A DNA stretch of 39,130 nt, from positions 1 through 39,130 of the forward strand of contig CAYTNY010000011.1 of the NCBI GenBank assembly GCA_964439215.1. Direction: 5' to 3'. Source of the DNA: CAYTNY01 sp964439215 (GTDB lineage: Bacteria > Oederibacteriota > PGYV01 > CAYTNY01). This document shows, one piece after another, positions 25,883 through 32,874 of the stretch (the stretch's first letter is position 1; each line of letters begins with the position of its first letter). The notes beneath the pieces are model-generated. The model was not told the DNA's origin. It made no database searches and saw nothing but the letters and a program-made list of their open reading frames with translations. Made by a program: the position numbers and the translations under genes.

Positions 25883-26710
25883 CTAAAAAAGCTCCACATC
25901 ATCTATCCAGAAATCAGCTTTGCTTCCGGGTTTCCCTGTATACTGCCATTTAAAAAGATGCATTTTATCCAGAACCTCTTCAATATCATAGGAATACTTT
26001 CTTCCGGCCCAGGAAGGCTGCTTAAGCCCCTGCCTGAAATTAATAACTACCTGCACCCATTCATCTCCCGCAAACTCCGTTATATCCCTGCTGTAATCCG
26101 CGTAATTTGTCATACTTCTGCAGGTATTTCCCTCTTGGGCGCACTCATCAGATTCATAAGGAAGTACAAACTGCAGCACACCGCCGTCAAGACTGCCTTT
26201 CATCATAAATCTTACGCCTTTGTATCCGCTTATATCCGTACCTTCGCATCTCGGGCAGGCGGAAGAAGCTTTCAGCCTCATTACCGCTCCCAAATAATTA
26301 TAATTCTCATTTAATTTTGTGCCTATTGTTCCCGTAACCCGGACAGCCCAGCCTTTTTCATCAAAACCCGGGGCCGACATCACAAATCCGCCCGCGGATG
26401 TTTCTTTTTCAGGGGGCCATACAACAGAGTCTCCGCCGCGGTAATAATCACTGTAAGTCGACCATATCCCGCCGTCCCTATTGAGCCTGCTTCCGTCGTT
26501 CATATTATCCACCATATAAAATGTTGTTGTGGCAAATGCCGTTATAAGAGCGGCAGCCGCAAGCAGACGAAGCACAGGGCGGCGTTTTTGCCCGCCTGCT
26601 TTCTCCGCCTCCGCAAGAAACCTTTTCTTTGCGGCCATGGTATTTTTCTCAAGCGGAAACGCAGGAAGTTTTGCTCTTTCAATCTTTTCCAGAAAATCTT
26701 TTTCTTCCAT
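25883..26710 (-). CDS. Putative membrane anti-sigma factor with periplasmic carbohydrate-binding-like domain
   Basis: A 275-residue single-pass protein. Residues 1-45 are cytoplasmic, charged and helical (MEEKDFLEKIERAK to AEKAGGQKRR), 46-67 form one transmembrane helix, and about 80-275 are periplasmic. The last part reads like a CIA30/CBM11-type jelly roll (GWAVRVTGTIG, DISGYKGVRFMMKGSLDGGVLQFVL, WVQVVINFRQGLKQPSW, ADFWIDDVELF), with four cysteines (CPRC, DECAQEGNTC) that could form disulfides. No zinc-type HxxxCxxC motif is seen. The anti-sigma role is inferred from topology and from lying 55 bp after an ECF sigma gene. The start at 26710 is preferred for the upstream GGCGGGAG. Confidence 0.7.
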   Translation of the reverse strand: MEEKDFLEKIERAKLPAFPLEKNTMAAKKRFLAEAEKAGGQKRRPVLRLLAAAALITAFATTTFYMVDNMNDGSRLNRDGGIWSTYSDYYRGGDSVVWPPEKETSAGGFVMSAPGFDEKGWAVRVTGTIGTKLNENYNYLGAVMRLKASSACPRCEGTDISGYKGVRFMMKGSLDGGVLQFVLPYESDECAQEGNTCRSMTNYADYSRDITEFAGDEWVQVVINFRQGLKQPSWAGRKYSYDIEEVLDKMHLFKWQYTGKPGSKADFWIDDVELF

Positions 26711-26765
26711 TTTCTCCCGCCTTTCATTTATATACATTTAATACGCCGCCACAAAAAAGGTTGCG

Positions 26766-27335
26766 TTATTTCTCAAGTTTTTTCCTTAATATCCCCGTTC
26801 CTCTGGATATTAAAGACTTAACCGTGCCGCTCTTCTTGCCCGTTATACGGCATATTTCCTCTATTTTCATATCTTCCCAGAAGCGAAGAACAATAACCTC
26901 CCGGTACTTTTCATCCATCTGCGCAAGCGCCTTTGAAACAGCTTTGAATTCCTCGTTTTTTTCAACTTCAAGCGCCGCTTCATAAAGTTCATGCGACGGG
27001 TCCGACAGAACGGATTCATCCTTTAATTCCGGATAATTTCCGCTGTCAAACGACTCTTTTTCCTTTTTGTTTCTTCTGAACCACAAATTAACTTCATTCC
27101 CCGCTATTTTATACAGCCAGGCGGTTATGGAATATCCTTTATCCCTGTATTTATGGATATTTTTATAGGCTTTCATGAATGTTTCCGACGCAGCGTCCGA
27201 TGCGGCGTGAACATCCGCTGTTCTGTGCAGAATGTATCTGAATATAGCCGGATAATAGGCTTCAAATATCTTTCCAAAAGCCTCCGGTTCTTTTAAAGAC
27301 TTCTCTATAAGGATCCGTTCCGTTCTTATATCCAT
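26766..27335 (-). CDS. ECF-type RNA polymerase sigma factor
   Basis: A 189-residue extracytoplasmic-function sigma factor. Region 2 spans about residues 15-90 (AFGKIFEAYYPAIFRYILHRT, ASETFMKAYKNIHKYRDKG, ITAWLYKIAGNEVNLWFRR) and region 4 about 130-188 (LAQMDEKYREVIVLRFWEDMKIEEICRITGKKSGTVKSLISRGTGILRKKL), joined by an acidic linker. Regions 1 and 3 are absent, as in all ECFs. The next gene encodes a membrane protein that probably holds it inactive; the third is a secreted glycosidase, the likely target. No clear GAAC-type ECF promoter was found upstream, so autoregulation is not shown. Confidence 0.93.
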   Translation of the reverse strand: MDIRTERILIEKSLKEPEAFGKIFEAYYPAIFRYILHRTADVHAASDAASETFMKAYKNIHKYRDKGYSITAWLYKIAGNEVNLWFRRNKKEKESFDSGNYPELKDESVLSDPSHELYEAALEVEKNEEFKAVSKALAQMDEKYREVIVLRFWEDMKIEEICRITGKKSGTVKSLISRGTGILRKKLEK

Positions 27336-27370
27336 TATTTCTTTATATCCCCCGGATCATAATTTTTAAC

Positions 27371-27387
27371 GCCTGATATTATCAGGC
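27371..27387. promoter_or_regulatory. Perfect inverted repeat between the diguanylate cyclase and the ECF sigma gene
   Basis: GCCTGAT-ATT-ATCAGGC is a perfect 7-bp palindrome that contains the stop codon of the upstream GGDEF gene (27382-27384). It is followed on the minus strand by TTAAAAATT, a poor T run. It may be a weak terminator between the c-di-GMP genes and the sigma cassette, or an operator. Confidence 0.4.
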
Positions 27388-28791
27388 TGTTATAACTTTG
27401 TTTCTTCCGCTCTCTTTGGCTTTATAAAGAGCAGCGTCCGCTTTTTCAATAAGCGACCTTTTAACCATTGCATCGCCGGGGAAAGAGCCGACTCCGAAAC
27501 TCATCGTCACTTTTATATCATTATCGCCGAACCGAAAAGGATATTTTTCTATCTCTCTGCGTATCTTTTCCGCCGTATCGGCCGCATTTTCCTTATCAGC
27601 TTCGGGCATTATAACAACAAACTCTTCGCCTCCGTATCTTGCGACAGTATCCACGGGAGAAGTACTGTTTTTCAGCAGCAGCGCTATGTTTTTCAGTATA
27701 TAATCTCCCGCAATATGCCCGTAAGTATCGTTGATATCCTTAAAATAATCTATATCTCCGATTATCAGGGACAGATTATTGCCGTAACGCGAAGCTCTTT
27801 TTAATTCATTATCCAGCTTTTCCTGCATATATCGGTGCACATACAGCCCCGTAAGCCCGTCCATTATTGACATCTTCTGCACTTTATGATAAAGGTAAAC
27901 TTTTTCCAGGGCAATCGCTATCTGGTTCGCAAGTATTTCCATGCTTTCAACCTGTTTTTGATCAAACATATTTTCCCTGCCCCCGGATAAGAACATGGCT
28001 CCCAGCAGTTTCTTTTCCGCATAAAAAGGAATAAACATAAAACTCTTTATAAAGCTGAGTCTGCTGAGCTCTCCTTTATCCGGCCCGGATTTATAAACGA
28101 CCCCTTTCCCCTTGGCCACACTTCTGAGTATTGTTGAGACAAGTTTTTTCTCCGCCTGTTCAAGAAACTCCTGCTCGTATCCGAAAGAATCCACAACCGC
28201 AAACGCCTTGCCTTTCTTTAATATCAAAAGCAGGCTTATTTCATCCATATCCGCCTTGAAATTATACCTCATTATTTTCTTCATTATCGCCATAATAATG
28301 CCCGCACTTTCCTCCAGCCTCATCGACTGCCCCAGATCCTTTACCGCCGAATAAAGCGATATTATATTTCTTATCTCTCCGTCTATTTTTTCATCTTCTT
28401 CCTGCATTTTCATCATACTTTCGCTCCTGATTGACTCCAGAGCCTCTTTTTTTCTCTTTATCTCCTTTTCCCTCTCAATATTTTTTCTTTTATCGCGGTC
28501 CATCATATATCCGATTAAAAAACTCATCCATACAAGAACCGATGAAAACAATGCAGTCTGCCATACAATCATATTAAAGAAAACCAAAAGGGGCCACGGC
28601 AGAAGAGATACAGCTCCGGCGGCGGCCAATGAAATCCTCCTGTCAAAGATCCCGGACGTAAAAATAAACGGCAATCCCCAAAAACAGGGGATTATATTTA
28701 TGTCCGGCGCTCCCGCCAGAATATCGTGGATAAAAACACCCGCAAGCAGCACCGCCAGCGCAAAAAAGAATATGATTTTTTCCGGCCTCAC
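27382..28791 (-). CDS. Membrane-anchored GAF-GGDEF diguanylate cyclase
   Basis: A 469-residue protein that should make c-di-GMP from two GTP. Three or four N-terminal helices (to ~95), a charged coiled coil (98-150), a GAF-type sensor (~150-295) and a GGDEF domain from ~305. The active-site loop is intact: RYGGEEF near residue 387, with GDIDYFKDINDTYGH binding metal and nucleotide. The inhibitory RxxD site five residues before GGEEF reads SPVD, so product feedback is probably lost. It starts at a GTG overlapping the previous gene by 4 nt (GTGA), with GAGGAG 8 nt upstream. Confidence 0.92.
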   Translation of the reverse strand: MRPEKIIFFFALAVLLAGVFIHDILAGAPDINIIPCFWGLPFIFTSGIFDRRISLAAAGAVSLLPWPLLVFFNMIVWQTALFSSVLVWMSFLIGYMMDRDKRKNIEREKEIKRKKEALESIRSESMMKMQEEDEKIDGEIRNIISLYSAVKDLGQSMRLEESAGIIMAIMKKIMRYNFKADMDEISLLLILKKGKAFAVVDSFGYEQEFLEQAEKKLVSTILRSVAKGKGVVYKSGPDKGELSRLSFIKSFMFIPFYAEKKLLGAMFLSGGRENMFDQKQVESMEILANQIAIALEKVYLYHKVQKMSIMDGLTGLYVHRYMQEKLDNELKRASRYGNNLSLIIGDIDYFKDINDTYGHIAGDYILKNIALLLKNSTSPVDTVARYGGEEFVVIMPEADKENAADTAEKIRREIEKYPFRFGDNDIKVTMSFGVGSFPGDAMVKRSLIEKADAALYKAKESGRNKVITA

Positions 28792-30260
28792 CCTTTTATC
28801 TCCTCATAAAAAGTCACTTTATTTCTGCCGTTTTCTTTTGAATAATAAAGACTCTTATCCGCCTGGTCTATTATTTTCATAAGCCTGCTTTTTCCGTCAA
28901 ACTCAACTCCGCCTATGCTTAGTGTGAGTTTTATTGCTTTATTCTCATCAATATTTATCATAAAATCCTCAAATTTCTGTCTGAGCCTTTCCGCGACAAA
29001 TCTTGCTCCGTTAACCGCGGTATTGGGAAGCATTACCGCAAATTCCTCGCCGCCGTATCTTCCTATTATATCCACGTCCCTTAATTCATCCTTCAAAAAC
29101 TCCCCGAGCACCTTCAGCACCTTGTCTCCGAACTGATGCCCATACGTATCATTGCAGTCCTTAAAATGATCTATATCCAGCATAAGAAAAGAAAACGGCT
29201 CATCAAACTGTTTTGAGCGGCGTATTTCCTCGTCCATTCTTTCCACAAAGTATTTTCTTGTATAAAGGCCCGTGAGCCCGTCCCTTGTGGCAAGTTCTCT
29301 TGTCTGCTGATATAAAATAGAATTCTGAACCGCTGTAGCACACACATCACCGAGATAATTCAGCAGCCTTGCGTACTCATTGTCAAACGTATCCGCCCCG
29401 GCTGAAGTGAATTTTAATATCCCTATTATATCCCGGTTGTGCAGCAGAGGTATGGCTATTATTGATTTAAATTTTATCCAGTCTTTGCGCAGAATTTTAA
29501 ACCTGAAATCATTATCAATATTCTTGATAACAAGGGTATGTTTATTCTTTATGAGCCATTCATCAAAAGGATCTCTCCTGTATAATTTTATGGGCCCCTG
29601 CCCCTCATTATCATCTTCCGGTCCTTCGGACACGGGCCTGAATATCCCTCCCCCTCCGTCTTCTTTTACAAGCAGAACAAAATCAACTTCCTTTTCTCCT
29701 ATCATCTTTTTCACCGCGCCGTGAATAACTGCCGCAATTTCTTTTTTGTCAAGAGTTGATGTTAATTTCTGGGCGACATCGTTAAGGAGCCTGTAATTTA
29801 TTATTCTGTTTTTGTTTATGTTTATCACGCTCTGCAGTTTTTTTAATTTTTCATTGCTTTCATATGTTTCTTTTTCCAATTCTTCCATTCTGATTCCCTG
29901 CCCGCTTTCATAAGCTGTAATATTCTCCATTTCCCGGGCAAGATAAACCGCCGCCGCAATCACGCCCGCCGCAATAAGCGCAAAAGAAAACACGGGCCAG
30001 CCGCCTGTTTTAAAAATCAGGGCAATATTTATACCGGCGCACAAAACAGCCGCTGACACGCCCCAGGCTTTCCCCAGCGTATAAAAAGAATAAAAAAGAA
30101 GTACAAAGGAAAAAATGTTAAAAACAGGATCCTTGTAAACAAAGGACGCGGTCATAAAAACCAGCGCCGCCGCGGAAACAATAAAAATATTAAATCCGGC
30201 AGCCATTGTATTCCGCTTTTCCCTGTAATAGAAAGTTCTGAAAAAATGCGCGTCAATCAT
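28788..30260 (-). CDS. Membrane-anchored GAF-GGDEF diguanylate cyclase
   Basis: A 490-residue paralogue of the next gene. About four helices lie within the first ~115 residues, then a coiled coil (EELEKETYESNEKLKKL), a GAF domain (NDVAQKLTSTLDKKEIAAVI to VCATAVQNSILY) and a GGDEF domain with MLDIDHFKDCNDTYGH and RYGGEEF at about 402-406. Here the inhibitory site is intact (RDVD, five residues before GGEEF), unlike in the other two GGDEF proteins. It overlaps the HD-GYP gene by 4 nt (ATGA), suggesting fixed stoichiometry with the degrading enzyme. Confidence 0.93.
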   Translation of the reverse strand: MIDAHFFRTFYYREKRNTMAAGFNIFIVSAAALVFMTASFVYKDPVFNIFSFVLLFYSFYTLGKAWGVSAAVLCAGINIALIFKTGGWPVFSFALIAAGVIAAAVYLAREMENITAYESGQGIRMEELEKETYESNEKLKKLQSVININKNRIINYRLLNDVAQKLTSTLDKKEIAAVIHGAVKKMIGEKEVDFVLLVKEDGGGGIFRPVSEGPEDDNEGQGPIKLYRRDPFDEWLIKNKHTLVIKNIDNDFRFKILRKDWIKFKSIIAIPLLHNRDIIGILKFTSAGADTFDNEYARLLNYLGDVCATAVQNSILYQQTRELATRDGLTGLYTRKYFVERMDEEIRRSKQFDEPFSFLMLDIDHFKDCNDTYGHQFGDKVLKVLGEFLKDELRDVDIIGRYGGEEFAVMLPNTAVNGARFVAERLRQKFEDFMINIDENKAIKLTLSIGGVEFDGKSRLMKIIDQADKSLYYSKENGRNKVTFYEEIKG

Positions 30261-31384
30261 CCCGCACCGCTTTTTCTCAGATAACTTATGAACGCATCCA
30301 CAATAGCAGGATCAAACTGGGTTCCGGCGTTTTTTCTCAGTTCTGATATAGCAAGTTCGGACGGAAGCATATCCCTGTAAGCGCGGGCCGAAACCATGGT
30401 ATCATACGCGTCCACCAGATGAACGATCCTTGCCCCCAGCGGAATTTCTTCGCCTTTAAGTCTGTCAGGATATCCTTTTCCGTCAAACCTTTCGTGATGA
30501 TGAAGTATTATCGGAACCATGGGCGCAAGTGTTTCAATTTCTTTTATTATTTTTGCTCCTATAACCGGATGCTTCCTTACTATCTCAAATTCTTTTTCCG
30601 TCAGCCGCGAGGGTTTTTTTATTATATCGTCGGGCAGAGCTATTTTCCCTATATCATGCAGCAAAGCCGCATACTTTATAGACTCTATGTCTCTTTCCGG
30701 AAGCTCCAGCTCCTCGGCGATATGAACCGCATACTCCTGAACTTTCTGCGAATGCCCCGACGTAAAATGATCCTTTGCGTCAACCGTCGTGGAAAGCGCT
30801 TTTATGATATTAGCCTGGTCCTTCTTGACATTTTCATATAATTTTACATTTTCTATGGCCAGCGCGGCCTGCTTTGCGAGTATCGTGAGCAGCGAAAGGT
30901 CCCGGCTCGTAATATCCCCTTCAGGCGTGCCGGAAATCAGCTCCAGCAGCCCTATGCGTTTTTCATGAGTAACAAGCGGCACCAGAACAAATGTTTTCCC
31001 GTCTTTATCCTCTTCCGTTTCTTCTTCAATATCCGGAAGCGCGATCGTTCTGCCTTTTTCAAGCGCCCAGTCAATAACCTTTTTCTTTTTCTGAACATCT
31101 ATTTTGCGCTCTATATCCCTGTCAATGTTTCTTTTTAAAGCAATGTCCATTTCATTTGTCTTTTCATCAATAAGAAAAAGAACCGCTCCCTCGGAATCTA
31201 TTATCTCAACAGCGAGATCTATAAGGGAATTCAACACTCTTTCAAGAGTCTTTGCTCCCGCGATTACATCAACAAGCCGGTAAAGAGTGGTAAGTTCTTC
31301 AAATGACTGTCTTAATCCTTCGTTTATAACTTCAAGATTCTTTATGTATTCCCTTAGCTGCAGTATTTCTTCGTTATCGCTCAT
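30257..31384 (-). CDS. GAF/HD-GYP c-di-GMP phosphodiesterase
   Basis: A 375-residue cytoplasmic protein: a short N-terminal coiled coil, a GAF domain (about 35-185, LYRLVDVIAGAKTLERVLNSL to LAKQAALAIENVKLY) and an HD-GYP domain that hydrolyses c-di-GMP. The HD motif is LLHDIGKI (near 243), the preceding His is in FTSGHSQKV, and HHHERFDGKGYPD (near 295-307) carries the GYP triplet. All metal-binding residues look present, so it should be active. Overlap with a GGDEF gene places synthesis and breakdown in one transcript. Confidence 0.94.
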   Translation of the reverse strand: MSDNEEILQLREYIKNLEVINEGLRQSFEELTTLYRLVDVIAGAKTLERVLNSLIDLAVEIIDSEGAVLFLIDEKTNEMDIALKRNIDRDIERKIDVQKKKKVIDWALEKGRTIALPDIEEETEEDKDGKTFVLVPLVTHEKRIGLLELISGTPEGDITSRDLSLLTILAKQAALAIENVKLYENVKKDQANIIKALSTTVDAKDHFTSGHSQKVQEYAVHIAEELELPERDIESIKYAALLHDIGKIALPDDIIKKPSRLTEKEFEIVRKHPVIGAKIIKEIETLAPMVPIILHHHERFDGKGYPDRLKGEEIPLGARIVHLVDAYDTMVSARAYRDMLPSELAISELRKNAGTQFDPAIVDAFISYLRKSGAG

Positions 31385-31406
31385 TGTTTCCTGCCTTTCG
31401 GATTAT

Positions 31407-32279
31407 TCAGAAAGCCGGCATATTTATGAATGCTTTTGCTTCTTTCAGTTCGTTCTCAAGTTTTTCTATTATTTCATTTTCCGCCTCTTCGTCCAGATGC
31501 AAAAGCTCCCTTGCGTCATTTGTAATCGGCATCACCACATTGTCTCCGGAAAAGCCCACACTTTGTTTCTTGCATATTATATTTGCGGCATTTACCATCA
31601 AAGCCATCACGTTTTCGTCTTTTTCCTCCTCAGGTTTATGATGATATCCTATGCCTGCTTTAAGCTCGTGCGGCAGGTTCCATTTTTCAGCCATAAGTTT
31701 CCCCACAGCCGCGTGGTCAACACCTATTATTTCCCTTTCAGAGTCAAACACGGATATTTTTTTATCAGAAGCGTTTTTCAGGACCTCTATGAATTCCTTA
31801 TGCATATACTGTTCAAAAAAGTTTTTCCCTATATCGTGAAGAAGCCCCGCCGTAAATGCTCCTTCCGGCGACTTATACTTTATCCGCTTTGCCAGCAGAC
31901 TGGAGCATATGGCAACGCCGACGCTGTGCTTCCAGAATTCCTGATGGGTAAAGCCGGTTCCCGACGCGTCGGAAGAGAATATTTTATGCACCGACACGGT
32001 AAGCGCGAGATTTCTTATTGTATCAAATCCAAGAATAGAGACAGCCTGCGTTATGTTTTTTATCCTGAACGGGAACCCGTAAAAAGCGGAGTTCGCAAGC
32101 CTCAGCACCTTTGCCGTAAGCGCCTGGTCAACAGTTATGATATTGCTCAAATCAGAAGCGGAAGTAAGAGGATTTGAAACAACCTGTATTACTTTAGCCA
32201 CCACAATTGACAGCGTGGGAAGAGCCTTTATTCTTTCCAGTATTTTGTTTATCACTTCTTCGCGGTTGTCTTCAGGCAT
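31407..32279 (-). CDS. HDOD-domain signalling protein
   Basis: A 290-residue protein with one HDOD domain, a relative of HD phosphohydrolases often found beside c-di-GMP proteins. The N-terminal ALPTLSIVVAKVIQVVSNPLTSASDL, LTAKVLRLANSAFYGFP and QAVSILGFDTIRNLAL are typical. An HDIGK motif is retained near residue 146, although most HDOD domains are thought not to be catalytic. An acidic helix follows at the C-terminus. It overlaps coaE by 8 nt and precedes the HD-GYP gene by 22 bp. Confidence 0.92.
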   Translation of the reverse strand: MPEDNREEVINKILERIKALPTLSIVVAKVIQVVSNPLTSASDLSNIITVDQALTAKVLRLANSAFYGFPFRIKNITQAVSILGFDTIRNLALTVSVHKIFSSDASGTGFTHQEFWKHSVGVAICSSLLAKRIKYKSPEGAFTAGLLHDIGKNFFEQYMHKEFIEVLKNASDKKISVFDSEREIIGVDHAAVGKLMAEKWNLPHELKAGIGYHHKPEEEKDENVMALMVNAANIICKKQSVGFSGDNVVMPITNDARELLHLDEEAENEIIEKLENELKEAKAFINMPAF

Positions 32280-32874
32280 ACAGCACCCCTATCATCTTCA
32301 GTATTTTCAGCGCTTGCTTTTTTAATCGCTCAATATTTTCGTCATTATATAGGATATAAGTGCTCAATGCAATCTTTTTTGAAAAAGGAAATATTTTCTG
32401 CATCTCATATATTCTTTTCCGCAGACCGGCTTTTCCGGATTTCTTCTCTCTTTTTTCTCTGACCTCATCGCTCACACACACGGTTATTATTTCATCTGTT
32501 TTCTTATAAAACCCGCTTTCAAAAAGCACCGCCATATCCAGGAAAACAAATTTCTCCTTTAATAATGAAATTTCTTTCTCCAGCGCCTTCACAAGAGGCG
32601 GAAATATTATTCCGGAAAAATCCCTGTACTCCTTCTCGGAAACAAAAACTTTTTTCCCGAGCTTTTTTCTGTCAATAAAACCGTCTTTCCCCAGCACTTC
32701 TTCCCCGTATTTTTTCACAATACGCCGGTAAACCGGCCTGCCTTTCTCGTAAAGCCCGTGCGCAAATCTGTCCACATCAATAACATACAGGCCCTGCCCG
32801 CGTATAATATCAGCGAGAACCGTTTTGCCGCTTCCCGTAAATCCGGTAATTCCTATGACTTTACCCGCACTCAT
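32272..32874 (-). CDS. coaE: Dephospho-CoA kinase
   Basis: CoaE adds the 3' phosphate in the last step of coenzyme A synthesis. In 200 residues: Walker A GITGFTGSGKT (P-loop 11-18), YVIDVDRFAHGL (usually DAD), FLDMAVLFESG (usual PLLFE-G) and a late RxxxQ region (RKRIYEMQKIFPFSKK). The usual AD-x-x-I-x-N segment reads STYILYND, so this is a divergent but recognisable member. It overlaps polA by 14 nt; this polA-coaE adjacency is common in bacteria. Confidence 0.9.
   Translation of the reverse strand: MSAGKVIGITGFTGSGKTVLADIIRGQGLYVIDVDRFAHGLYEKGRPVYRRIVKKYGEEVLGKDGFIDRKKLGKKVFVSEKEYRDFSGIIFPPLVKALEKEISLLKEKFVFLDMAVLFESGFYKKTDEIITVCVSDEVREKREKKSGKAGLRKRIYEMQKIFPFSKKIALSTYILYNDENIERLKKQALKILKMIGVLYA

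Noticed and set aside
31287..32177. 296-codon plus-strand reading frame opposite the HDOD and HD-GYP genes
   Set aside because: Antisense shadow of two clearly real genes, with no recognisable domain.
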